A stretch of 64,000 nt of DNA from contig CAMBDY010000001.1 in the NCBI GenBank assembly GCA_945865525.1, forward strand, positions 1-64,000, given 5' to 3'. Source of the DNA: Nitrospira lenta. GTDB lineage: Bacteria; Nitrospirota; Nitrospiria; Nitrospirales; Nitrospiraceae. Position numbers and translations under genes: made by a program. Position 1 is the first letter of the stretch, and every line of letters begins with the position of its first letter. Below are positions 45,433 through 54,309 of the stretch, piece after piece. The notes below the pieces were generated by a model that ran no database searches, was not told where the DNA came from, and saw nothing but the letters and a program-made list of their open reading frames with translations.

Positions 45433-46656
45433 ATGATGACTCCGTCTACTGTTACAACCACGTCGTCCACGCTTCAATTTGCGACCGCCCTCTCACGCAA
45501 GACGGATACGGAGGCTGCCGTTCGTGATCTTGCGGATGCCATTAAGAGGCAACTTGGCACCGCGTCGATCGATCTGGCTTTCGTCTTTTTCTCCTCCCAC
45601 CATGCGGAGAAAGCCTCCATGATTTCGGCCATGCTGCAGAGTGAACTGCGACCGAAGGTTTGCCTCGGCTGTTCAGGCGAGGGTGTGATTGCTGGCTCTG
45701 AAGAGATTGAAAGCGCGGCAGCACTGACCGTGTGGGTTGCCTGCCTCCCCGATGTCAAACTGACGCCGCTCCGGCTTTCCGTCTCGCAGATGCAGGATCA
45801 AATCCTTATGCCAGGGTGGCCTGAGCCAGGACTTGCGGATACAACTTTTCTCATCCTTGCCGATCCATTTTCGACCCCGACGCAGGAAGTTCTGGCCCTC
45901 CTAGACGACCGCTACCCCCAAGGTAAAGTCATTGGTGGACTTGCCGGGGGAGGCCAAGACTCAGGAGAGAATCGACTCCTCCTCAACGATCAGGTCTTCG
46001 ACGAGGGCGTGGTGGCGGTACAGATCACCGGACCGATCGCGGTGCGTACCGTCACGTCCCAAGGCTGCCGTCCAATTGGTGAACGGTTTGTCGTGACCAG
46101 GGCGGAGGGAAATCTCATCTATGAGCTTGGTGGAGTCTCCGCCTTGAAACGGCTCCAGGACGTGTTTGAATCCCTAGGCGGGCCCCAGCGTCGCGATGCC
46201 CACCGCGCATTGCACTTGGGGATTGTCATCGACGAATACCGGAGTGAGTTCAAGCGGGGCGATTTTCTTATTCGGAACCTCATCGGAGCAGACCAACAGG
46301 CCGGGGCCGTCGCGATTGGAGAGGTCGTTCTGGAAGGTCAGACCGTGCAATTCCATCTTCGCGATGCGAAGTCTGCGAGCGACGACTTGCACTTTCTCCT
46401 AGTCACGGACCGTACGCACCACCACAGCCCTCCGCTCGGAGCTCTGTTGTTCAGCTGTTGCGGGCGCGGAGAGGGGCTCTTCGGACGCACCCATCACGAT
46501 AGCGGGGTCGTGCAAGAACGGCTTGGCCCCATCCCAACAGCTGGGTTCTTTGCCCAAGGCGAGATTGGCCCGGTTGGAGGGCGTAGCTTTCTGCATGGCT
46601 ATACGGCGAGTGTGGTGGTTTTCGCCGAGCCTGATCCCCACAAGGGCCAGTCGTGA
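45433..46656 (+). CDS. FIST domain protein
   Basis: 407 residues from ATG 45433 (45436 also possible). It contains an N-terminal FIST domain (LAFVFFSSHHAEKASMISAM, CLGCSGEGVIAG) and a C-terminal FIST_C domain (GALLFSCCGRGEGLFGRTHH). The family is predicted to sense small ligands, perhaps amino acids, and is often fused or next to signalling proteins. Here it is alone, with no kinase or cyclase nearby, so a role in signalling is only suggested by the family. Ribosome-binding site distant and weak. Confidence 0.88.
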   Translation: MMTPSTVTTTSSTLQFATALSRKTDTEAAVRDLADAIKRQLGTASIDLAFVFFSSHHAEKASMISAMLQSELRPKVCLGCSGEGVIAGSEEIESAAALTVWVACLPDVKLTPLRLSVSQMQDQILMPGWPEPGLADTTFLILADPFSTPTQEVLALLDDRYPQGKVIGGLAGGGQDSGENRLLLNDQVFDEGVVAVQITGPIAVRTVTSQGCRPIGERFVVTRAEGNLIYELGGVSALKRLQDVFESLGGPQRRDAHRALHLGIVIDEYRSEFKRGDFLIRNLIGADQQAGAVAIGEVVLEGQTVQFHLRDAKSASDDLHFLLVTDRTHHHSPPLGALLFSCCGRGEGLFGRTHHDSGVVQERLGPIPTAGFFAQGEIGPVGGRSFLHGYTASVVVFAEPDPHKGQS

Positions 46657-46787
46657 GGGCCCTTCACTAAGCGTTCGAACAGCATTGCCTGTTTGGACGC
46701 TGGCAGAAGATTCTGCACGACGGAATTTTTACTCTCTGGTCATCCAGCATTGTGCCTGGGTGACTACCGATCAGAAAAGGAGCAGTC

Positions 46788-47156
46788 ATGCCGTTTGAAG
46801 AAACAGGGGCCAAAGGCAAGGAAGTCACGACGTCATCGGGGTTGCAGTATGTCGATCTCATAATCGGCACAGGCCAGACAGCAGAGGTGGGACAGACCGT
46901 TACGGTGCATTACACCGGTTGGTTGGAAAACGGTAAGAAGTTCGACAGTTCCGTGGACCGGGGGCAGCCTTTCTCGTTTCCTCTAGGTGCCGGACGAGTC
47001 ATCAAGGGATGGGATGAGGGCGTCAAAAGCATGAAGGTGGGTGGAAAGCGAAAGCTGACCATTCCCTCTAAGCTTGGCTACGGAGCGCAGGGAGCGGGCG
47101 GCCTGATTCCTCCCCACGCGACGTTGATTTTCGACGTCGAGTTGCTGGGCGTATGA
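46788..47156 (+). CDS. FKBP-type peptidyl-prolyl isomerase
   Basis: 122 residues, a single FKBP domain that speeds proline isomerisation during folding. The core VTVHYTGWLENGKKFDSSVD, the loop FPLGAGRVIKGWDEGVKSMK and IPPHATLIFDVELL are all standard. No signal peptide, so it is cytoplasmic. AAGGAG precedes the ATG. It overlaps gcvT by four bases (ATGA), so the two are translated together. Confidence 0.96.
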   Translation: MPFEETGAKGKEVTTSSGLQYVDLIIGTGQTAEVGQTVTVHYTGWLENGKKFDSSVDRGQPFSFPLGAGRVIKGWDEGVKSMKVGGKRKLTIPSKLGYGAQGAGGLIPPHATLIFDVELLGV

Positions 47157-48265
47157 GCCACCCTATGCAACGCACGCCATTGGTCACGCACCATGCGGCC
47201 TGCGGGGGGAAACTCGTTGATTTCGCCGGATGGGAAATGCCTATTCAATACAGCGGCGTTCTGGACGAGTACCATATCGTCCGTTCCCAGGTCGGCCTCT
47301 TTGACGTGAGTCATATGGGACGGCTTTGGATCTCCGGATCTGGCGCGGCCCAATTTCTCCAGCGAGTCACGACGAACGATGTCAGTCGGCTCGCCCTCTC
47401 TCAGGCCCAGTACTCCATGGTCTGCAACGAGAACGGGGGCATTAAGGACGACATTTTTGTTTATCGGATCGCGTCGGACGAGTTTCTCCTCTGTGTCAAT
47501 GCCTCGAACCGCGAAAAGATTCTCTCCTGGCTACAAGCCCAGCGCGCGCAAGATAAGACGATTCTCCTTGAAGACCGGTCGGTTGCCCTGGCCCAGATCG
47601 CTGTGCAAGGCCCCAAATCACGCGAGCTCCTCATGAGCCTTGGGGGCGCATATCTCGAAGGACTCAAGCTTCACCATACCTGCGAGGGTACGATTGGGGG
47701 CTTCCCCTGTCTGCTGGCTAGGACCGGCTATACCGGTGAATTGGGCTATGAGATTTATATTGACGCCGACAAGGTCGGTTGCCTCTGGGATCTGCTGATC
47801 GACAAAGGCCAAGCCTGGGGACTCAAGCCGGCCGGGCTCGGGGCGAGGGACCTCCTTCGTTTGGAAATGGGTTATCTGCTTTATGGCAACGATATGGACG
47901 AAGACACCACGCCTCTTGAAGCGAACGTGGACTGGACCGTCAGTTTCCAGAAGGGGCTGTTCATCGGAAGCCAAGCGCTGTTAGCGAAGAAACAGGCAGG
48001 AGTTACGCGCTGTTTCGTGGCCTTTGAACTTGTGGAGAAAGCCGTCCCGCGCCATGGATTCAGAATTCTTGACCCGGTCACTTCTCAACCTATCGGCGAC
48101 GTTACGAGCGGAAATCTCTCTCCACTCCTCCAGAAGGGGATTGGGTTGGGCTATGTGCCGGCACGCTATGCAGAGCCAGGTGCGTCCATCCTGATTGAAA
48201 TTCGCAGTAAGAGCGTCCTCGCCACCGTCGTCAAACCGCCGTTCTACAAGAAACGCAAGGTCTAG
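47153..48265 (+). CDS. gcvT: Glycine cleavage system aminomethyltransferase (T protein)
   Basis: Transfers the methylene group from the aminomethyl-lipoyl H protein to tetrahydrofolate, releasing ammonia. 370 residues. N-terminus RTPLVTHHAACGGKLVDFAG, then SHMGRLWISG and LEMGYLLYGNDMDEDTTPLE are typical of GcvT. gcvP is present about 3 kb away on the other strand; gcvH and lpd are not in this window. It is coupled to the upstream FKBP gene and followed by a NUDIX gene three bases later. Confidence 0.95.
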   Translation: MSHPMQRTPLVTHHAACGGKLVDFAGWEMPIQYSGVLDEYHIVRSQVGLFDVSHMGRLWISGSGAAQFLQRVTTNDVSRLALSQAQYSMVCNENGGIKDDIFVYRIASDEFLLCVNASNREKILSWLQAQRAQDKTILLEDRSVALAQIAVQGPKSRELLMSLGGAYLEGLKLHHTCEGTIGGFPCLLARTGYTGELGYEIYIDADKVGCLWDLLIDKGQAWGLKPAGLGARDLLRLEMGYLLYGNDMDEDTTPLEANVDWTVSFQKGLFIGSQALLAKKQAGVTRCFVAFELVEKAVPRHGFRILDPVTSQPIGDVTSGNLSPLLQKGIGLGYVPARYAEPGASILIEIRSKSVLATVVKPPFYKKRKV

Positions 48266-48268
48266 CCC

Positions 48269-48784
48269 GTGGAAACCAAACGCATCTATACCGGTATGAT
48301 CGTGGACGTGAACGTCGATACCGTGACGTTACCCAACGGCCTCACGGTAGATTTGGAAGTCGTGCGCCATCCTGGCGCAGCTGCGGTCGTGCCCATGAAA
48401 GACGATGGCACGGTTATTCTGGTCAGGCAGTTTCGCCATGCGGCCGCAGGGTTTATTTACGAAATCCCTGCGGGGAAGCTTCATCCCGGTGAAGACCCCA
48501 TCGCCTGCGCGGCGCGCGAACTAGAGGAGGAAATCGGATACAAGGCCGGCAAGCTCGAGCACCTCTCTAGTATCTTTACTGCGCCGGGCTTCACCGACGA
48601 AGTGATTCATATCTATCTGGCGACTGGCTTGACGGTGGGGCAGCAACAGCTAGATCACGACGAGGTCCTTGAAGTGATCGAGCTACCATTGCCGGAAGTG
48701 ATCAAGATGATCGAGTGCGGAGCGATCAGGGATGCAAAGTCGATCGTGGGATTGCAGACGATCTATCTTCGAAACGGCAGGTAG
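48269..48784 (+). CDS. NUDIX hydrolase, ADP-ribose pyrophosphatase type
   Basis: 171 residues from a GTG start. The Nudix box GKLHPGEDPIACAARELEEE followed by IG matches GX5EX7REUXEEXGU. Together with the preceding EIPAG this suggests an ADP-ribose or nucleotide-sugar pyrophosphatase that recycles ADP-ribose to AMP. It starts three bases after gcvT and is followed by a bidirectional terminator, so it ends the FKBP-gcvT-NUDIX operon. Confidence 0.92.
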   Translation: METKRIYTGMIVDVNVDTVTLPNGLTVDLEVVRHPGAAAVVPMKDDGTVILVRQFRHAAAGFIYEIPAGKLHPGEDPIACAARELEEEIGYKAGKLEHLSSIFTAPGFTDEVIHIYLATGLTVGQQQLDHDEVLEVIELPLPEVIKMIECGAIRDAKSIVGLQTIYLRNGR

Positions 48785-48795
48785 GTAGAACGCTG

Positions 48796-48828
48796 AAGAG
48801 GCCTACCGCTTGAAGCGGGAGGCCTCTT
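48796..48828. terminator. Bidirectional terminator hairpin
   Basis: Arms AAGAGGCCT and AGGCCTCTT enclosing a second short CCGCT/AGCGG stem. It lies between the convergent NUDIX and lysine-rich protein genes, so it can serve both. Confidence 0.75.
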
Positions 48829-48853
48829 AGGTAGCGCAATTCGCAAAAAAAGC

Positions 48854-49081
48854 TTACTTGCCCTTTTCGTCCTTCTTCTTCTCGTCCTTCTTATCGCCGA
48901 ATGTGTCGGCGTGGCCACCCTTCTTCTCGTCCTTCTTGTCCTTCTTCTCTTCGCCGTACACGAGGACGTGGCCGCCCTTCTTCTCATCCTTCTTGTCCTT
49001 CTTCTCTTCGCCCGCGAAGGACGGAGCGCTGAAGGTCACTGCCACGACGACGGCCATGATTGCCATTAAGATGCTCTTCAT
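48854..49081 (-). CDS. Exported lysine-rich repeat protein
   Basis: 75 residues from ATG 49081. It has a signal peptide (AIMAVVVAVTFSAPSFAG, cleavage after SFA). The mature part is almost only Lys, Asp, Glu, Gly and His: two 19-residue repeats, GEEKKDKKDEKKGGH plus a four-residue spacer (VLVY, ADTF), then a shorter KKDEKKKDEKGK tail. AAAGGGG precedes the ATG by eight bases. An open frame extends 42 residues upstream but lacks protein character. No family recognised; metal binding through the GGH and acidic residues is a guess. Confidence 0.7.
   Translation of the reverse strand: MKSILMAIMAVVVAVTFSAPSFAGEEKKDKKDEKKGGHVLVYGEEKKDKKDEKKGGHADTFGDKKDEKKKDEKGK
48899..49012. repeat. Two 57-base tandem repeats inside the lysine-rich gene
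   Basis: Units 48899-48955 and 48956-49012, in frame, encoding the two 19-residue protein repeats. They are nearly identical at DNA level over the first 45 bases. Confidence 0.85.
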
Positions 49082-49683
49082 AATATGTAACCCCTTTATT
49101 AGTGGTTGGATTTTGTGCCATTCCTCGGCACTTACTGATGTACCAGCAAGCTTGGTGCCAGACCACGCACCCATATAGAAGTAAATAATATCAACAACTT
49201 GTAGCACCGCAAGGCATGCTTCTAAACGGCTTTGCTTTCGATTTTCTGTGGCAGAAGGGTTAAAGGCTCGCTAAAGCGCCTCACAGGCTGGAGGCCTACC
49301 GATCATGAAACATTCAGGAGCTCCTGCGGTGAGGGCGAGAGGTATTGCGAAGAGGCTCCAGGGCTATATTCGCCTGGGCGTGCGGGTGCTCTTTGTTAGG
49401 ATCAATCGATGGATCCACGGTTATTTCCAGAGGGTAATCTCAGAGAGATTAGTCTAGGGTTGCAAGGCAAGGTCCTAACCGGCTGTCCCGTTTTTGTGTT
49501 CCCCTATCGCCGTGGCCCGAATTCCCACTCTTCCTATTCAGAATGCGCACATTATTCCGGCGTTCACCGGTCGTGAAGTGGATTAATTTGTTGAGTAGCG
49601 CCGAGCTGATTCACAGACGTCCCTTAATCGTGCTATCGTGCGGGCTGTGAACCGCTAGGACCATTAAGAGGGAGATCGAGACA
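49082..49683. other. Long intergenic region before fabI
   Basis: 602 bases. It should hold the promoters of the lysine-rich gene (minus) and fabI (plus). Apart from the small frame at 49305-49457 nothing clear is seen. No strong promoter hexamer pair was found. Confidence 0.5.
49305..49457 (+). CDS. Possible 50-residue basic protein
   Basis: An ATG frame preceded by GGAGG ten bases upstream. The product is short and basic with an amphipathic look (RLQGYIRLGVRVLFVRINRW). No homologue recognised and it may be spurious; listed because it is the only candidate in a 600-base gap. Confidence 0.25.
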   Translation: MKHSGAPAVRARGIAKRLQGYIRLGVRVLFVRINRWIHGYFQRVISERLV

Positions 49684-50466
49684 ATGAGCCTATTGACAGG
49701 CAAAACAGGACTGATTATCGGGGTTGCCAACAAGCATAGCATTGCCTGGGCCATCGCCCAATCGGCGGCCGGTCAGGGCGCCACGCTATTCTTCAACTAC
49801 CAAGGTGAGCGGCTCAGGGAAAATGTCGAAGAATTGATCGCGACGATGCCTGGCGCGAAAGCGTTTCCTTGCGACGTAGGAGACGATGCCCAGATCGCTG
49901 CCTTGATGGAGAGCGTGGGGAAGGAAACCCCAAAGATTGACTTTCTTATTCACTCAGTCGCCTTTGCCCCGCGCGAAGAACTCACGGGCCAGTTTGTGAA
50001 TACGACAAGGCAGGGATTCGCCACGGCGCTCGATGTAAGCGCCTATTCGCTCGTGGCCGTGACCAAAGCGGCCTTACCCTTGATGATCGACGGAGGCTCC
50101 ATCGTCACCCTCACGTACCTTGGAGCGGAGCGGGTGGTGCCTCACTACAATGTGATGGGCGTCGCCAAGGCCGCTCTCGAAGCCACCGTTCGTTACCTAG
50201 CGAACGACCTCGGCCCGAAGAATATCCGTGTGAATGCCATCTCTGCCGGTCCGATCAAAACCCTGGCAGCCCGCGGCGTCTCCGGTATCAGCAAGATGGT
50301 GGACCACCATCGTGAGTTTGCACCTCTCCGCCGCGCCACAGAGCAGGGCGAAGTCGGCGACACGGCGTTGTTTCTGGTGAGTTCGCTAGGACGTGGGATT
50401 ACGGGAGAAGTGATCTACGTGGATGGGGGCTATCACATTTTGGGATCGCTCGCATCGGTCGAGTGA
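49684..50466 (+). CDS. fabI: Enoyl-[acyl-carrier-protein] reductase (NADH) FabI
   Basis: Last reductive step of each fatty acid elongation cycle. 260 residues, short-chain dehydrogenase fold. The nucleotide-binding GLIIGVANKHSIAWAIA replaces the classical glycine motif, as in FabI, and the catalytic Tyr and Lys are in YNVMGVAKAALE. The C-terminal DGGYHILG is typical. The ATG has GAGGGAG upstream. Monocistronic, with a weak GC-rich hairpin (50508-50520) and T-rich stretch after the stop. Confidence 0.97.
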   Translation: MSLLTGKTGLIIGVANKHSIAWAIAQSAAGQGATLFFNYQGERLRENVEELIATMPGAKAFPCDVGDDAQIAALMESVGKETPKIDFLIHSVAFAPREELTGQFVNTTRQGFATALDVSAYSLVAVTKAALPLMIDGGSIVTLTYLGAERVVPHYNVMGVAKAALEATVRYLANDLGPKNIRVNAISAGPIKTLAARGVSGISKMVDHHREFAPLRRATEQGEVGDTALFLVSSLGRGITGEVIYVDGGYHILGSLASVE

Positions 50467-50545
50467 TTCGTTCCCCGTCAGTCGTCAATCGCAGGAAGAC
50501 AATCGTCCGGGGAATCCCCGCATTCTTTTCGCGTGACGAATGACG

Positions 50546-50577
50546 GGTGGTCCCTCTCTCTTACTCAAGGGACCGCC
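50546..50577. terminator. Hairpin between fabI and arfB
   Basis: Ten-base arms (one G-T pair), GGTGGTCCCT and AGGGACCGCC, with a 12-base loop that holds the arfB stop codon. It has no T-run on either strand, so a terminator role is likely but not certain. Confidence 0.4.
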
Positions 50578-50971
50578 TGAGGGTTTTTAGCTTTCCTCGT
50601 TTGGTCTTACTCTCCAGCCTCCGCTGCTTTGACCCCTTCGTTGGTTTCGTCGCCCTGCGCTTTTTGCGCGGGATTGCTACGCTTTGAATGAGCTCACAGA
50701 GCCGTGCAAGGGCATCCTCCCGATTTTGCTCCTGGCTCCGATGTTGCTGCGCCTTGATTGTAATCACACCATCCTCTGAAATCCGATTGTCTCTGAGCTT
50801 CACGAGCGCTTCCTTGTAGAAAGGGGGTAAGGAGGAGGCGGCAATATCGAACTGCAAATGAATCGCAGACGAGACTTTATTGACATTCTGCCCGCCGGCA
50901 CCTTGCGATCGCACTGCATGGATATTGATCTCGGAATCAGGGATGATGACGTGTGAGGAGATGTGTAGCAT
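50561..50971 (-). CDS. arfB: Ribosome rescue factor / peptidyl-tRNA hydrolase ArfB
   Basis: 136 residues. It releases stalled ribosomes by hydrolysing peptidyl-tRNA with its GGQ loop, here GAGGQNVNKVSSAIHL at about residues 23-38. The basic C-terminal tail (RKKRRATKPTKGSKQRRLES) enters the empty mRNA channel. Length and tail match ArfB (YaeJ) rather than full release factors. Confidence 0.94.
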   Translation of the reverse strand: MLHISSHVIIPDSEINIHAVRSQGAGGQNVNKVSSAIHLQFDIAASSLPPFYKEALVKLRDNRISEDGVITIKAQQHRSQEQNREDALARLCELIQSVAIPRKKRRATKPTKGSKQRRLESKTKRGKLKTLRRSLE

Positions 50972-51269
50972 ATGTTTAGCCTGAAGAATTTCTTGAAATG
51001 TGCGAAGCGCCCTAGATCGAATGCTGACTGTACCGGATGAAGGCGGTGCTTACTAGGGGATCGGCATCCAGTCGACGCCTCTGCCATTTGATCGCCGCTC
51101 TGAGTGGAGCTGGGTGGGAGGCAAGAAAGAACGGCCAGTTGGATGAACTCGCGGGAGAGTAGAAACTGTTCACACCTGAGGCGGTGGGTTCACGAAAGAT
51201 TTGGAAGGAGGCGTCTGGGTGTCCAGTAACGTGCCCCGTTGGTAGCAAGTCGGGCTCTGTGGGCGCAGC
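50972..51269. other. Intergenic region between arfB and gcvP
   Basis: 298 bases between two minus-strand genes, no gene seen. It should contain the 3' end of the gcvP transcript and the arfB promoter; no clear hairpin or promoter recognised. Confidence 0.4.
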
Positions 51270-54155
51270 CTACGAATAGCTTTCCACCGGCGGGCAGGTG
51301 CAGATGAGATTGCGATCTCCATAGGTTTCATCGATGCGGCTGACGCTGGGCCAGAACTTATGGTCGCGCACCCAGGGCGAGGGAAAGGCGGCCTCTTCAC
51401 GGCTGTAGGGTCTGGTCCATTCGGAAGCCGTAACCACCTGTGCCGTGTGGGGTGCGTTCTTCAATAGATTGTTCGTACGTGGCTGGCGACCTGCGGTGAT
51501 GGCTTCTATCTCAGCATGGATTGCGATCATCGTCTCGCAGAAACGGTCCAGCTCGGCTCTCGATTCGCTTTCCGTCGGTTCGATCATAAGGGTTCCCGCA
51601 ACAGGGAACGACACAGTAGGAGCATGGAATCCGTAGTCCATCAATCGTTTTGCCACATCCATCGCCTCGACTCCCGCAGTCTCCTTGAACGGACGAAGAT
51701 CGAGGATGAACTCGTGTGCCACGAACCCAGAGGTGCCGCGATAGAGGATGGGATAATATTTCTCCAGCTTCTTGGCCATGTAGTTGGCGTTCAAGATCGC
51801 CACCTGTGTCGCCTTTCTCAATCCGTCTCGTCCCATGAGGGCCATGTAGACCCAAGAAATCGTCATGATGCTGGGGCTGCCATAGGGAGCCGCCGAGACT
51901 GGGCCGATGGAGTCGTGTCCGCCTAGGTGCGCGACTGGGTGCCCGGGAAGGAAGGGTGTCAGATGCCGCGCCACACCGATCGGTCCCATTCCTGGGCCGC
52001 CTCCACCATGAGGGATGCAAAAGGTCTTGTGTAGATTGAGGTGACAGACATCTGCGCCGATGTCGCCAGGGCGGCAGAGTCCCACCTGGGCATTCATGTT
52101 GGCTCCGTCCATGTAGACTTGTCCGCCATGCGTATGGATGATTTGGCAGATGCGCCGCACATCCGCTTCAAAGACTCCGTGAGTCGAGGGATAGGTCAAC
52201 ATGAGCGCCGAGAGGCGATCTCGATGTTGCGTCGCCTTGGCTTCGAGGTCAGCTAAATTCACATTACCCTGTTGATCGCAAGCGACTACCACCACCGTCA
52301 TGCCCACCATGATAGCACTGGCCGGATTTGTGCCATGTGCAGAGACGGGAATTAAGCAGATATCTCGATGCAGGTCACCGCGGCTCCGGTGGTAGGCACG
52401 GATGACCATGAGTCCCGTATATTCCCCCTGAGAGCCGGCATTCGGCTGCAAGGAGATGGCAGAAAATCCGGTGATCTCGGCCAACCAGGACTTCAGATCA
52501 CGGAACAGTTCCTGATAGCCCTTAGTTTGCTCCTGCGGCGCAAAGGGATGGAGCCGTGAGAACTCAGGCCAGGTAACCGGCAACATTTCGGAGGTCGCAT
52601 TCAGCTTCATGGTACAGGACCCCAGAGGGATCATCGAATGGACGAGCGAGAAATCTTTCGCTGCAAGACGGTGGATATACCGCAGCATCTCATGTTCTGA
52701 ATGGTAGCGATTGAAGACCGTGTGGGTCAGGTACTTGCTGGTGCGGGACAGATTCGCGGGGAAACTGGTGGTGGCCATGCGGCCCAAGTCTCTCACCTGA
52801 AAGGGCAGATGCTCGTGGCCCGCAAAGATTTCAAGTAGACGTTTGATTTCTTCTTCCGTACTCACTTCGTCGAGCGCAATGCCGATGGAGTCATCCTCGT
52901 GTGAACGAAGGTTGATGCCGGCGTTACTGGCTCTAGTCAAAATAAGATCAGCCTGGACTTTGGGTAGACGGATTAAAACCGTATCGAAGTAGGCTTCCGC
53001 TCCGACATCGAACCCGAGCTTTCGCAAGCCGTCCACTAGCACCACCGCCAAGCCATGCACGCGCTCGGCAATTCGCCGCAAGCCGTTCGGCCCATGGTAG
53101 ACCGCATACATGCTCGCCATGATGGCCAAGAGCACCTGCGCGGTGCAGATGTTGCTCGTAGCCTTCTCACGCCGGATATGCTGCTCGCGGGTCTGGAGGG
53201 ATAGGCGGTAGGCTGGCTTCCCCGTGGCATCCTTGGAGACACCGACGATGCGTCCGGGCATCTGTCGTTTGAACGATTCAGCAGTCGAAAGAAAAGCCGC
53301 GTGGGGGCCTCCGAATCCGAGCGGAACGCCGAATCGCTGGGTGGAACCGATGGCGATGTCGACTCCGAATTCTCCCGGTGAACGCAAGAGGGTTAAGGCT
53401 AATAGGTCAGTGGCCATCACCACAAGAACCCCAGCCGCATGCGCCTTTGTTACCAGTTCACTGTAATCGACGACAGAGCCATCCGTGGCAGGATATTGGA
53501 GGAGGAGGCCGGCTAACTGTAGATTGGAGAAGTCGAGCGTCTGGGTTGGTCCCACGCGCAGCCTTATGCCCATGGGTTCTGCTCTCGTTTGCATCACCGC
53601 AATGGTCTGAGGATGGCAGTTGTGCGATACAAAAAACTCTTTCCGCTCACTACCGGAGGAACGGGAAATAGCGAGACACATCGCCATTGCCTCGGCGGCG
53701 GCGGTGGCTTCATCCAAGAGCGAGGCGTTGGCGAGAGGTAAGCCAGTAAGATCAGTCACCAGCGTTTGAAAGTTCACGAGGGCTTCTAGGCGGCCCTGGG
53801 CAATTTCCGCCTGGTAGGGCGTGTATTGGGTGTACCAAGCCGGGTTCTCGAAAATATTGCGCTGGATCACACCGGGCGTGACGCAGTCGTGATAGCCCAT
53901 GCCAAGCAATGAGCGACAGAGCGTGTTTTGCGCGGCGATGGAACGGATTTTCTGGAGCACGGCCTGCTCGCCGCGGTGGAGAGGTAGATCCAGGTCCTTT
54001 TGCAAGCGAATGTCGGCTGGCACGGTTGCGGCGGTCAACGCGTCCAGCGACTGTAAGCCGAGCGTACCCAGCATCTCGCCGAGATCCGCGTCCGTGGGAC
54101 CAAGATGGCGATGGATAAAGGTATCGGTTGGACTGAGAAAGTCCGGTGTAGTCAT
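51270..54155 (-). CDS. gcvP: Glycine dehydrogenase (decarboxylating), P protein
   Basis: PLP enzyme of the glycine cleavage system: decarboxylates glycine and passes the aminomethyl group to the lipoyl H protein. 961 residues, the single-chain form with both halves fused. The PLP lysine is in [19 protein letters not shown]. The first half begins [19 protein letters not shown] and has FVNFQTL-type GcvPA features ([20 protein letters not shown]). gcvT is present on the plus strand 3 kb to the left. The system may run in reverse for serine/glycine supply in an autotroph; that is inference. Confidence 0.97.
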   Translation of the reverse strand: MTTPDFLSPTDTFIHRHLGPTDADLGEMLGTLGLQSLDALTAATVPADIRLQKDLDLPLHRGEQAVLQKIRSIAAQNTLCRSLLGMGYHDCVTPGVIQRNIFENPAWYTQYTPYQAEIAQGRLEALVNFQTLVTDLTGLPLANASLLDEATAAAEAMAMCLAISRSSGSERKEFFVSHNCHPQTIAVMQTRAEPMGIRLRVGPTQTLDFSNLQLAGLLLQYPATDGSVVDYSELVTKAHAAGVLVVMATDLLALTLLRSPGEFGVDIAIGSTQRFGVPLGFGGPHAAFLSTAESFKRQMPGRIVGVSKDATGKPAYRLSLQTREQHIRREKATSNICTAQVLLAIMASMYAVYHGPNGLRRIAERVHGLAVVLVDGLRKLGFDVGAEAYFDTVLIRLPKVQADLILTRASNAGINLRSHEDDSIGIALDEVSTEEEIKRLLEIFAGHEHLPFQVRDLGRMATTSFPANLSRTSKYLTHTVFNRYHSEHEMLRYIHRLAAKDFSLVHSMIPLGSCTMKLNATSEMLPVTWPEFSRLHPFAPQEQTKGYQELFRDLKSWLAEITGFSAISLQPNAGSQGEYTGLMVIRAYHRSRGDLHRDICLIPVSAHGTNPASAIMVGMTVVVVACDQQGNVNLADLEAKATQHRDRLSALMLTYPSTHGVFEADVRRICQIIHTHGGQVYMDGANMNAQVGLCRPGDIGADVCHLNLHKTFCIPHGGGGPGMGPIGVARHLTPFLPGHPVAHLGGHDSIGPVSAAPYGSPSIMTISWVYMALMGRDGLRKATQVAILNANYMAKKLEKYYPILYRGTSGFVAHEFILDLRPFKETAGVEAMDVAKRLMDYGFHAPTVSFPVAGTLMIEPTESESRAELDRFCETMIAIHAEIEAITAGRQPRTNNLLKNAPHTAQVVTASEWTRPYSREEAAFPSPWVRDHKFWPSVSRIDETYGDRNLICTCPPVESYS

Positions 54156-54229
54156 GGCGTTTGTTTTGTCCCTTGGATCGGTGTCGTTGGCCGAGAGTGC
54201 TTTCTCGACGGAGCTCTTTTATGATGAGT

Positions 54230-54259
54230 AGAATACCATGCTCACCCCCTTTTCTCCAA
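54230..54259 (-). promoter_or_regulatory. Candidate promoter of gcvP
   Basis: On the minus strand TTGGAG (54259-54254), an 18-base spacer and TATTCT (54235-54230), about 75 bases before the gcvP start. A glycine riboswitch was looked for in the leader but not recognised. Confidence 0.4.
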
Positions 54260-54309
54260 GGGTGGTACGAGGGTCCTATGCTTGCCTTCGGACTGAGAGT
54301 CACGTATGA

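Noticed and set aside
54156-54309. Glycine riboswitch in the gcvP leader
   Set aside because: A few matching fragments (CTCTC, CCGAAGG) occur, but not the paired aptamer structure or order; not supported by eye.
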